A stretch of 47,962 nt of DNA from Persephonella marina EX-H1 (GTDB lineage: Bacteria; Aquificota; Aquificia; Aquificales; Hydrogenothermaceae), in assembly GCF_000021565.1 (NCBI RefSeq), contig NC_012440.1, positions 1,810,411-1,858,372 on the forward strand, in the 5' to 3' direction. Positions 16,237 to 23,368 of the stretch are shown one piece after another; position 1 is the first letter of the stretch, and each line of letters opens with the position of its first letter. The translations under genes were made by a program, and so were the position numbers. The notes beneath the pieces are model-generated. The model did not search any database. It had not been told where the DNA came from and saw nothing but the letters and a program-made list of their open reading frames with translations.

Positions 16237-17088
16237 CCTTCCAAGACCGAAGCTAACAGACTTTCCTATATTCACAACCCTTAGTAGCTCAATATATGGG
16301 TACACCTCTTCAAGATCTCCTTCTATTGTAAAACTTCCCTCAAAAGCTGGTATCTTCATCTTCCTCTTTTTTCTGTTAGACCATCTTTCCATAGGACTGG
16401 GTTTAAGGTTTATATCTTTAAGCTGAAACCTTTCAGGATTTAAAAAGATCCTTTCAGACTTTATGCCGTAGTTTACTGCAACATTACTTATTCTTAGAAC
16501 CATAGCTTTTAGAAATATGTCCTTATCAAACTGATTGAATTTTAGGTGATCACCTTTTATCTTTATTGAGGATGGATAAAGCCTTATCCTTATTCTGTCT
16601 CTTCCGGTTCTCAGATCAAAAAAGCTTGATGCATCAAATCTCGGAACAAAGCTTTTTAATGGATAGTAGCTCTCATCAAAAGGATGGTAGTAGTAAACCC
16701 TATCTGTTTTTATGTATCTCTCCTTTCCAAGATTGAAGATCCCATTTAGACTTTCTGTAATAAACTCCCAGTAGTTTGATGCAGCGCCTAAAAGTGTTAT
16801 ATCAACTGATATAGTATCCCCTTCTTTAAGATCCCTTCTTTCGTAAGGAGGTTTTAAGACATACTTTGAGGGCTGGTTCAGTATTGATTCTGTCTCAAAT
16901 ATAACTGTGTACGGACAAGATTTTTTAAACTCACAGTTTATACATTCCTCACGTGGTTTTATACATACTATCTTCCTCAGTCTTCTACCCAGTATCCCCC
17001 TGAATGATGAGCCTAAGAAGTAAGGCTGTCTGAAAGGTTTTAATACCTTATATTCTATCCTTATCTGTGAGAACTCAAAGTTTATCAT
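16222..17088 (-). CDS. Cas6-family RAMP protein (orphan, no CRISPR array nearby)
   Basis: The 288-residue protein matches what I know of the Cas6 RAMP family that carries a cysteine cluster. An early glycine/arginine segment (GSSFRGILGRRLRK) leads into cysteines C42, C49, C52 and C58, ending CPYTVIFE. The chain finishes in a glycine-rich loop (SVSFGLGRLDPV), typical of RAMP ferredoxin folds that bind RNA. Cas6 proteins cut CRISPR precursor RNA. No repeat array, other cas gene or RAMP gene is in the window; the gene sits 11 bases downstream of modC on the same strand. It may process a distant array or have a different RNA target. Catalytic histidine not assigned. Confidence 0.75.
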   Translation of the reverse strand: MINFEFSQIRIEYKVLKPFRQPYFLGSSFRGILGRRLRKIVCIKPREECINCEFKKSCPYTVIFETESILNQPSKYVLKPPYERRDLKEGDTISVDITLLGAASNYWEFITESLNGIFNLGKERYIKTDRVYYYHPFDESYYPLKSFVPRFDASSFFDLRTGRDRIRIRLYPSSIKIKGDHLKFNQFDKDIFLKAMVLRISNVAVNYGIKSERIFLNPERFQLKDINLKPSPMERWSNRKKRKMKIPAFEGSFTIEGDLEEVYPYIELLRVVNIGKSVSFGLGRLDPV

Positions 17089-17099
17089 AATGATAGGTA

Positions 17100-17963
17100 T
17101 TATAATTTTTTTACAACGGGATTAAAAGCCTTTGAACTCACGATAACTTTATCCCCTACAGATATCTCATCCCTGTCTGAGAGAACAACCTCAACAAGAT
17201 TATCACCTATCTCAATTGTTGCTATATAGATAGTGTCTGCCTTTTTTATCTGGAGGACATTTCCTATAAATGAGAACTTCCCTGATATATTTTTTTCAAT
17301 AAAGACCTTCCTTGGAGATCCCTCCTTTATAATCCTTCCCTTTTCTATCCATACTACCCTGTCTGAGAGCTTGAAAACCTCTGTTTTATCGTGTGAAACA
17401 AGTATCGTAGTAAGATTAAAAACTCTGTGTATCCTCTTTATCTCTTCCTGTAGTTTTTCCCTTATGGAAAAATCAAGGGCTGAAAGAGGCTCATCGAGCA
17501 GTAGTATTGAAGGTTCCCTTGCCAAAGCCCTCGCAACTGCCACTCTCTGCTGCTGACCCCCTGAAAGTGTGTCAGGATACCTGTCCTTAAGATCTTCAAG
17601 ATGCACAGTTTTTAAAAGTTCTATAGCTTTTTCCCTGTCAGGTCTGTCCATAGCAAATAGAATATTTTCAAGGACTGTCATATTTGGAAAAAGGGCGTAA
17701 TTCTGGAAAACAAAACCTATATTTCTTTTCTGGGGAGGAAGATCTATCCCCTTTTCACTGTCAAAATAGACCTTCCCATCAATCTCTATTTTCCCTCTAT
17801 CAGGCTTTTCAAGTCCTGATATCATTCTGAGAACTGTTGTCTTCCCGCTTCCTGATCTTCCAAAGAGTGTTACAAACTCTCCTTTTTTGATATGAAGATC
17901 AAGTCTTAGCGAGAATCTCCCACCGTCTCCTAAAAGCTCTTTCTCAATATTTATCCTTATCAT
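17100..17963 (-). CDS. modC: Molybdate/tungstate ABC transporter ATP-binding protein
   Basis: The 287-residue ATPase powers oxyanion import through ModB. It shows Walker A (GRSGSGKTT), the Q-loop (FVFQNYALFPNMTV), the ABC signature (LSGGQQQRVAVARALA), Walker B with catalytic Glu (LLLDEPLSALD) and the switch His (LVSHD). The C-terminal 70 residues form a TOBE domain (KADTIYIATIEIGDNLVEVVLS), the regulatory oxyanion-binding module of ModC. The start overlaps the modB stop by four bases (ATGA). It is the last transporter gene, followed closely by the Cas6-family gene. Confidence 0.92.
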   Translation of the reverse strand: MIRINIEKELLGDGGRFSLRLDLHIKKGEFVTLFGRSGSGKTTVLRMISGLEKPDRGKIEIDGKVYFDSEKGIDLPPQKRNIGFVFQNYALFPNMTVLENILFAMDRPDREKAIELLKTVHLEDLKDRYPDTLSGGQQQRVAVARALAREPSILLLDEPLSALDFSIREKLQEEIKRIHRVFNLTTILVSHDKTEVFKLSDRVVWIEKGRIIKEGSPRKVFIEKNISGKFSFIGNVLQIKKADTIYIATIEIGDNLVEVVLSDRDEISVGDKVIVSSKAFNPVVKKL

Positions 17964-18637
17964 AACCTTCCATTCACCTCAAATCTTTTGTTAAGAATAT
18001 AAACAGTCAGAAGCGTCAGAAACGAAAATCCAAGTAAAACAGCGGCATAGATATGTGCTGTAGTGTAATCAAGTTTCTCAACAGCCTCATATATAGCTAT
18101 GGACACAACCTTTGTCTCCCCTTCAATGCTTCCCCCTATCATCAGGACAACACCAAACTCACCTACTGTGTGGGCGAAAGAGAGAACTGTTCCCGTTATG
18201 ATTGCAGGTTTCATGTTTGGGAGTATAACTGAGAACAGGGTTCTTATCCTTGATTTTCCAAGTGTGTAGGCTGCTTCTATAAAGGATCTGTTTACACTTT
18301 TAAAACCTGATATGAGAGGATGAACCATAAATGGAAAGCTGAATATAACAGAGGCAAAAACAAGACCTTCAAAATGGAATGCAAGCTGATGTCCTGCTAT
18401 CTTTTCCCATATATTACCTAAAAAACCTTTCTTACTGAAAAGGAGAAGGAGGTAAAATCCTAAAACTGTTGGTGGGAGAACAAGTGGAAGGGCTATTAAA
18501 GCCTCAACCACAGGTTTGAACCTGAAGTTTGAGTAAGCTATAAGATATGATAAAGGAATCCCTATTATAAGAAGAAGAAGGGTTGTTATAGATGCAAGCT
18601 TGAATGTGAGTATAAAAGATGTTGTATCAAATTCCAT
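17960..18637 (-). CDS. modB: Molybdate/tungstate ABC transporter permease
   Basis: The integral membrane subunit has about 225 residues with five to six helices. The cytoplasmic EAA loop (FIEAAYTLGKSRIRTLFSVILPNMKPAI) docks on ModC. The segment TVGEFGVVLMIGGSIEGET is characteristic of ModB-type permeases. The ATG at 18637 overlaps the stop of the upstream TOBE gene (TGATG), with GAGG seven bases before it; a GTG one codon upstream is less likely. It works with modA and modC in the same operon. Molybdate versus tungstate preference cannot be told from sequence; thermophiles often use tungsten. Confidence 0.92.
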   Translation of the reverse strand: MEFDTTSFILTFKLASITTLLLLIIGIPLSYLIAYSNFRFKPVVEALIALPLVLPPTVLGFYLLLLFSKKGFLGNIWEKIAGHQLAFHFEGLVFASVIFSFPFMVHPLISGFKSVNRSFIEAAYTLGKSRIRTLFSVILPNMKPAIITGTVLSFAHTVGEFGVVLMIGGSIEGETKVVSIAIYEAVEKLDYTTAHIYAAVLLGFSFLTLLTVYILNKRFEVNGRL

Positions 18638-19041
18638 CACAGTACCTCAACTGTTATCTCATTTGGTCTTACAAGGAAGTTGATAACATCATTCTGTTTT
18701 AGACCCAGAAGATCCACAGATTTTTTAGGTATTACGGAAGAAAATATATTATCACCTGATCTCAGTAGGATCTTTGAAAGTATCTTCCCGTTTTCCACAG
18801 ACTCAATCTGAGCATCAAACATATTCAGGAAAGATTCTTTAAGAAAAGAGCAGTTTTTAAATATCTCAACCTCTGTTTCCTTAAACAGGAGATTCACATT
18901 TTTACCCTCCCTCATATAGTCTGCTGTCTCAGGTGTTTCTAAGAGAACAACACTGAAATTTCCTATATCAGTTTTTACAGTTATTATTGATAAAAAGCTG
19001 TCACTTTCTATCTTTGATATAACACCTTTAATGCTGTTCAT
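18637..19041 (-). CDS. Di-TOBE molybdate-binding (Mop-like) protein
   Basis: This 134-residue protein consists of two tandem TOBE/Mop folds, roughly residues 1-65 and 66-134. The second ends in SVIPKKSVDLLGLKQNDVINFLVRP, close to the VITKESL..L.LKEGDE pattern in the modE TOBE domains. Such free-standing proteins bind molybdate or tungstate and act as cytoplasmic stores or sensors. The frame could start at 19071, but ATG 19041 has AAGGAG six bases before it and is chosen. That start lies inside the end of modA (14-base overlap), so the two are coupled. Placement between modA and modB is unusual. Confidence 0.8.
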   Translation of the reverse strand: MNSIKGVISKIESDSFLSIITVKTDIGNFSVVLLETPETADYMREGKNVNLLFKETEVEIFKNCSFLKESFLNMFDAQIESVENGKILSKILLRSGDNIFSSVIPKKSVDLLGLKQNDVINFLVRPNEITVEVL

Positions 19042-19795
19042 ACATATCTCCTTCAGGGAATGTATAACCAAAATTTCTGAAAACAGCCTTTACATTTTCT
19101 TTTTTCAGGAAATTTAAAAATCTTGATACTGTCTTAGAATTTTCATTATTCAGTATGATATAACCCTGTCTTATAGGTGAGTAGCATTCCTGATCAATTA
19201 TTATGTACTCACCTTTATCTTTCATCCTTTTACTTTTTGCCAGTGAAAGAGCTATAAATCCTATATCTGCTGCTCCTGTCTCTACAAACTGTGCTGTCTT
19301 TGAGATATTCTCACCGATCACAAGTTTGTCTTTAACTTTATCGTACAGACCTGTTTTTTTCAGGCATTCAAAAGCCGCCTTCCCGTAGGGTGCAAGCTCA
19401 GGATTTGCGATAGCTATCTTTTCAACATCTGGATTCAGGACTGTGTTCAGGCCTTCAAGCCTGATACCTGAGCTTTTTCCCGTCCAGAGAACGATCTTTC
19501 CTAAAAGGAAAACCTCCGGTTCTGATCTGACATATCCATTTCTGTAAAGCTCTTTCAGATATTTCATATTAGCTGAGAAAAATATATCAAAAGGAGCACC
19601 TCTTATTATCTGGTGGTAACCTTTTCCGGAAGAGCCGTAAATAATTCTGATTTTATCGTCAGGATGCTCCCTTTCATACAGGGATTTTACCCTATCAAAC
19701 ACATAGGAGAAGTTTGATGCTGCGTATACCGTCAGCTCTCCACTGTAGCTCATACCTGTGACGGTTATCACAAGTAGTAATATAAATCTCAGCAT
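19028..19795 (-). CDS. modA: Molybdate/tungstate ABC transporter substrate-binding protein
   Basis: The 255-residue periplasmic receptor begins with a signal peptide (MLRFILLLVITVTGMSYSG). It continues with the ModA hallmarks: LTVYAASNFSYVFD, IIYGSSGKGYHQIIRGAPFDIFFSAN and later IANPELAPYGKAAFECL. These contribute the serines and backbone amides that cradle the oxyanion. It is first in the transporter operon and 50 bases downstream of modE. A ModE-type operator at 19805-19828 covers the region just ahead of the ribosome-binding site, so uptake is predicted to shut down when oxyanion is plentiful. Confidence 0.92.
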   Translation of the reverse strand: MLRFILLLVITVTGMSYSGELTVYAASNFSYVFDRVKSLYEREHPDDKIRIIYGSSGKGYHQIIRGAPFDIFFSANMKYLKELYRNGYVRSEPEVFLLGKIVLWTGKSSGIRLEGLNTVLNPDVEKIAIANPELAPYGKAAFECLKKTGLYDKVKDKLVIGENISKTAQFVETGAADIGFIALSLAKSKRMKDKGEYIIIDQECYSPIRQGYIILNNENSKTVSRFLNFLKKENVKAVFRNFGYTFPEGDMYEQH

Positions 19796-19804
19796 CTCAA
19801 CCTC

Positions 19805-19828
19805 CGTAATATTCTGTAAAATATAACC
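19805..19828. promoter_or_regulatory. Predicted ModE operator upstream of modA (imperfect)
   Basis: CGTAATATTC-TGTA-AAATATAACC has the same 10-4-10 architecture as the perfect operator upstream of modE, with mismatches in both arms. On the modA strand it carries a TATATT-like -10 and ends about ten bases before the ATG, abutting the GGAGG ribosome-binding site. Confidence 0.65.
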
Positions 19829-19845
19829 ACAAAAACTTAAAAAAA

Positions 19846-20631
19846 TTAAAACTTCCCTATAATGATGTCTGAAGCTTTAATAACTGCCAGAACCTCCTTT
19901 CCTTCTTTAAGGTCAAGTCTGTCAATAGATTCTGATGTTACTATTCCTGTTATGACAGTGCTACCTGCGGATATCTTAACCTCAGAATTAACATCTCCCT
20001 TTACCACCCTTGTTATCTTTCCTTTTATCCTGTTCTCGGCTGATATACCCAGTTCTTCAGGTAAGGCTACAAGAACATCAGAGGCTTTTATTATCATAAA
20101 TATCTCATCTCCCTCTTTAAGTTCTAACTGATCGAGAGATTCCTTTGTTATGACAGATCTCAGTTTCTGCCCATCTGATAGCTCAGCAGTGACCTGGGCG
20201 TTTACCTGATCCCTTTTTATATCTGATATCCTCGCTGTTATATGATTTCTCGCTGAAATCTTCATACTTAATCTCCTGTAAAGGTTTAAAAGTTCCTCTG
20301 TGCTGTCCAACTTTAATGAGAGCTCCTGTGATACTTTTGTTAGAATACTCTCTAAAGTTCTGTACTGTTTTATCAGGCTTTTTCCATACTCAGTGAGATA
20401 CGTTTTTCCACCACCTTTCCCACCTGATTTACTTACAACCACCGGATAGGGTGAGAGATTGTTCAATGCATCGATATTGTCCCATGCTGTTTTATAACTC
20501 ATCTTGAGCTCTTTAGCTGCCCTTGATATAGAGCCGTACTTATCAATAAGTTCAAGTAGTTTTATCCTTCCCTTTCCTAGGTATCCCCTATCCTCAATGT
20601 TCAGAAATATCTCTGTGTTTAATCTCTTCAT
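19846..20631 (-). CDS. modE: ModE-type molybdate-responsive transcriptional regulator
   Basis: The 261-residue regulator has an N-terminal winged helix (about residues 15-110) with the LysR-like helix-turn-helix GSISRAAKELKMSYKTAWDNID and the ModE wing SKSGGKGGGKTYLTEYG. Two TOBE domains follow (about 128-195 and 198-261), each with the conserved ITKESLDQLELKEGDE-type turn that binds molybdate or tungstate. Family members bind CGTTATAT-type palindromes when loaded and repress uptake genes. A perfect site lies 9-32 bases upstream of its own ATG, so autoregulation is predicted. It is transcribed toward modA. Confidence 0.93.
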   Translation of the reverse strand: MKRLNTEIFLNIEDRGYLGKGRIKLLELIDKYGSISRAAKELKMSYKTAWDNIDALNNLSPYPVVVSKSGGKGGGKTYLTEYGKSLIKQYRTLESILTKVSQELSLKLDSTEELLNLYRRLSMKISARNHITARISDIKRDQVNAQVTAELSDGQKLRSVITKESLDQLELKEGDEIFMIIKASDVLVALPEELGISAENRIKGKITRVVKGDVNSEVKISAGSTVITGIVTSESIDRLDLKEGKEVLAVIKASDIIIGKF

Positions 20632-20639
20632 ATCAACCT

Positions 20640-20663
20640 CGTTATATTACTAATAATATAACG
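20640..20663. promoter_or_regulatory. Predicted ModE operator upstream of modE (perfect palindrome)
   Basis: CGTTATATTA-CTAA-TAATATAACG is a perfect ten-base inverted repeat with a four-base spacer, very close to the E. coli ModE core CGTTATAT...ATATAACG. It lies immediately ahead of the GAGG ribosome-binding site of modE and contains a TATATT -10 candidate, so binding should block modE transcription. Confidence 0.8.
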
Positions 20664-20865
20664 AAAAAACATTTATGTGAACAGTTTTGAAAAAATCAGG
20701 AAAAGTTTATATATTATTAGATATATTTAAAAAAATTTAGTAAGTTCCTGTAAAAAAATATCAAGCAGTTCATTTTTGATTGTTGATAATACTTAATCTT
20801 TAAATTTTTATCTAAAAACTTCAGTTTTTAAGCTTTTTAAAACAAAAATAAAAGGAGGTAGGTGT
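20664..20865. other. AT-rich intergenic region between modE and inositol phosphate synthase gene
   Basis: About 200 bases of very AT-rich DNA separate the divergent genes. It contains poly-A/T runs, TTGATAATAC-like stretches that could hold the promoter of the downstream operon, and a final AAAGGAGGTAGG ribosome-binding site. No ORF, tRNA or strong hairpin is evident. Confidence 0.5.
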
Positions 20866-22053
20866 ATGAAACTGTGGCTGTTTGGTCTTTACGGTATTGT
20901 GGCCACAACAGCCGTGGCAGGGGATAGGGCTGTAAAGAAGGGAATTACGGACACAACAGGTCTTGTTTCATCACTTCCTGTTTTTAAGGATCTTGAAAGA
21001 TACTCTCCACTGAATTTTGATCAGTTCGGAGGACATGAGATAAGGGCACTGGATAGAAATCTGTACAGTGAACTTTTTTCTCACTGGGAGGAAAATCAAC
21101 ATTTTGATTACAGAATACTTAAAGAACTGGAAGAAGATCTTAAAGATATAAAGGCTAAAAAAGGAACAGCTTTAAACTGTGGGTCAGGTGTTTTAGAGGA
21201 GTTAAAGCCTGTCAGCACTCTTGAGGATGAGGGACTATCACTTGAGCAGATCGTTGAAAGGATTGAAAAGGATATACTTGAGTTTAAAGATGATGAGACT
21301 GTTGCTGTAAATGTAGCATCAACAGAACCTGTTATCCCTTATGATCAGGAAGTTCACGGATCACTTGAAGGTTTTGAAAGGGCTATAAAGGAGAACAGAA
21401 AAGACAGGATATCAGCTTCTATGATCTATGCTTATGTATCTTTAAAAAATGGAATTCCTTACGGAAACTTTACACCAAGTGCAGGTTCTGGAATTCCCGC
21501 TTTGAAGGAGCTTGCTGAAAAGAATGGTGTTCCACATGCAGGAAATGATGGGAAGACAGGAGAAACACTAGTAAAGACTACACTTGCTCCTATGTTTGCA
21601 TACAGAAATCTTAAAGTTTTAGGATGGATGGGTTACAACATACTTGGTGATCTTGACGGTAAGGTTTTATCACACAAACAGAATAAAGAGAGTAAAGTTG
21701 TCTCAAAGGATAAGGTTGTAAGCAAGATATTAGGTTATGAGCCTTACACGATTACAGAGATAAACTACTTCCCATCTTTACAGGATAACAAAACAGCCTT
21801 TGATTTTATCCATTATCAGGGATTCTTGGGAACAAAAATGAAGTTCTATTTCACATGGGATGCTGTTGATGCTATTGTTGCTGCTCCACTTGTTCTTGAT
21901 ATTGCAAGATTCCTTAACTTTGCGAAGAAAAAGGGTGTAAAAGGGGTTGTTAAAGAGCTTGCATTCTTCTTCAAGTCACCAATGGATACAGATGAGTACA
22001 ACACACATAAACAGTTTGAAACATTAGTAAACTGGTACAGATCACTGAAATGA
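20866..22053 (+). CDS. ino1: Inositol-1-phosphate synthase (archaeal/thermophile type)
   Basis: The 395-residue NAD-dependent enzyme converts glucose 6-phosphate to L-myo-inositol 1-phosphate, the precursor of di-myo-inositol phosphate. The N-terminus is a Rossmann strand-loop-helix (LWLFGLYGIVATTAVAGDRA). The core signature is NFTPSAGSGIPALKELAEK followed by HAGNDGKTGETLVKTTLAP, as in archaeal MIPS. It is shorter than the eukaryotic enzyme of about 530 residues and near the archaeal size. An AAAGGAGGT ribosome-binding site precedes the ATG. The stop overlaps the next start (ATGA), so it is coupled to the enzyme that uses its product. Confidence 0.9.
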   Translation: MKLWLFGLYGIVATTAVAGDRAVKKGITDTTGLVSSLPVFKDLERYSPLNFDQFGGHEIRALDRNLYSELFSHWEENQHFDYRILKELEEDLKDIKAKKGTALNCGSGVLEELKPVSTLEDEGLSLEQIVERIEKDILEFKDDETVAVNVASTEPVIPYDQEVHGSLEGFERAIKENRKDRISASMIYAYVSLKNGIPYGNFTPSAGSGIPALKELAEKNGVPHAGNDGKTGETLVKTTLAPMFAYRNLKVLGWMGYNILGDLDGKVLSHKQNKESKVVSKDKVVSKILGYEPYTITEINYFPSLQDNKTAFDFIHYQGFLGTKMKFYFTWDAVDAIVAAPLVLDIARFLNFAKKKGVKGVVKELAFFFKSPMDTDEYNTHKQFETLVNWYRSLK

Positions 22054-23285
22054 AGGCGGTAATACTTGCAGCAGGATACGGAAAGAGAATGGGGGGTGAT
22101 ACCCCCAAGCCTCTTGTAGAACTTTACGGTCTTCCTCTTATTGAGCATAAGATAAGAAAGCTGGATGGATACGAGATAATCGTTGTGTACCATGATGAGA
22201 GAATAAAAGATCATATCCAGAAAAGATTTCCACGGATAAAACTTGTTTACAACCCTTATCCGGAAAGGGAGAATGGGTACAGCCTTTACTGTGTGAAAGA
22301 TCTTATAAAAGAAGGGGAGAGTTTTATTCTTCTTATGGCTGATCATTATTATGATGAAGGGTTTTATAGAGATATCAATCCTATAAATCAGACAACAGTT
22401 TATGTTTCAGCAAAATGTTATCAGGAAGATGAGGCTACAAAGGTTAAAGTTCAGGGAGATAAGGTTATAAAGATAGGAAAAGGAATAGATGATTATGATT
22501 ATTTTGATACAGGATTCTTTGTCTGCAGTTATGAGTCTCTTGTATATGCTGAGAGGGCTGTCAGTCAGAGAGAAAAGGTAAAGCTTTCGGATATAATGCA
22601 GCTGCTTGCAGATGATGGAAGGCTGAGTTACAAGGTTATGGATGAGTTCTGGATTGATATAGATACAAAAGAGGATCTCAAAAAGGCTGAAGAGTTTATC
22701 AGGAGATCACTTATAAAGCCAACAGATGGGATCATATCAAAATTTTTAAACAGAAAGATATCTACAAGAATAACCCCTTTTTTACTCAGGTATGATTTTA
22801 TAACGCCAAACAGGATAACAGTTTTTGTCTCCCTTCTTGGTTTTCTGACTTCAGTTCTTTTTTATTTTAAATACTATCTTTTAGCCGGTATTATGACCCA
22901 GATTGTTTCTATAATAGACGGTTGTGATGGTGAGGTTGCCAGGATAAAAAATCTCTCATCAAGGTTTGGTGCTGTTCTTGATTCAGTTCTTGACAGGTAT
23001 GTTGATATATTTATAATCTCAGCGATTTTCTTATCCATTGAGAAGGATATCTTTCTGAGTCTCTCTTTTATACCTGCGTTAACAGGATCAGTTCTTGTCA
23101 GCTATGTCTCCCATCTTTCAGGATGGAGACCTTACCTTGCAACAAGGGATATAAGACTTTTTTTAGTTATGGTATTCAGTATCTTATTTTCTCTTTACGA
23201 GAACATGATTTACGCTTTCTTTGCTGTCATTGCTGTCATTACTCATGTATCTGTAATTTTTACACTGCTCAGATTAAGATCATGA
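22050..23285 (+). CDS. Bifunctional inositol-1-P cytidylyltransferase / di-myo-inositol phosphate phosphate synthase
   Basis: The 411-residue protein is a natural fusion. Residues 1-230 form a nucleotidyltransferase beginning MKAVILAAGYGKRMGG, with KPLVEL and a later DTKEDLKKAEEF. Residues about 240-411 are a membrane CDP-alcohol phosphotransferase with the exact motif DG-EV-AR...G...D...D (DGEVARIKNLSSRFGAVLD). The first half makes CDP-inositol and the second joins it to inositol 1-phosphate, giving the phosphorylated precursor of di-myo-inositol phosphate, a heat and salt solute of hyperthermophiles and Aquificales. The gene is coupled to ino1. The final phosphatase is not adjacent. Confidence 0.92.
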   Translation: MKAVILAAGYGKRMGGDTPKPLVELYGLPLIEHKIRKLDGYEIIVVYHDERIKDHIQKRFPRIKLVYNPYPERENGYSLYCVKDLIKEGESFILLMADHYYDEGFYRDINPINQTTVYVSAKCYQEDEATKVKVQGDKVIKIGKGIDDYDYFDTGFFVCSYESLVYAERAVSQREKVKLSDIMQLLADDGRLSYKVMDEFWIDIDTKEDLKKAEEFIRRSLIKPTDGIISKFLNRKISTRITPFLLRYDFITPNRITVFVSLLGFLTSVLFYFKYYLLAGIMTQIVSIIDGCDGEVARIKNLSSRFGAVLDSVLDRYVDIFIISAIFLSIEKDIFLSLSFIPALTGSVLVSYVSHLSGWRPYLATRDIRLFLVMVFSILFSLYENMIYAFFAVIAVITHVSVIFTLLRLRS

Positions 23286-23306
23286 TCCTTTATTTTGGGT
23301 AATTTT

Positions 23307-23361
23307 CACCTCCCTATTCATAATTGACTATTAAATTTAATATTAAGAAAAGAGGGAGGTG
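23307..23361 (+). promoter_or_regulatory. Leader hairpin that would sequester the lipoprotein ribosome-binding site
   Basis: CACCTCCCT (23307-23315) is the exact complement of AGGGAGGTG (23353-23361), which contains the Shine-Dalgarno sequence of the following gene. The loop is 37 AT-rich bases. The left arm resembles the 16S anti-SD. If transcribed, the nine-pair stem would mask translation initiation. No promoter could be placed with confidence. Confidence 0.45.
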
Positions 23362-23368
23362 AATGAAA

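Noticed and set aside
16222-20631. CRISPR array near the Cas6-family gene
   Set aside because: No regularly spaced direct repeats were seen there or elsewhere in the window.
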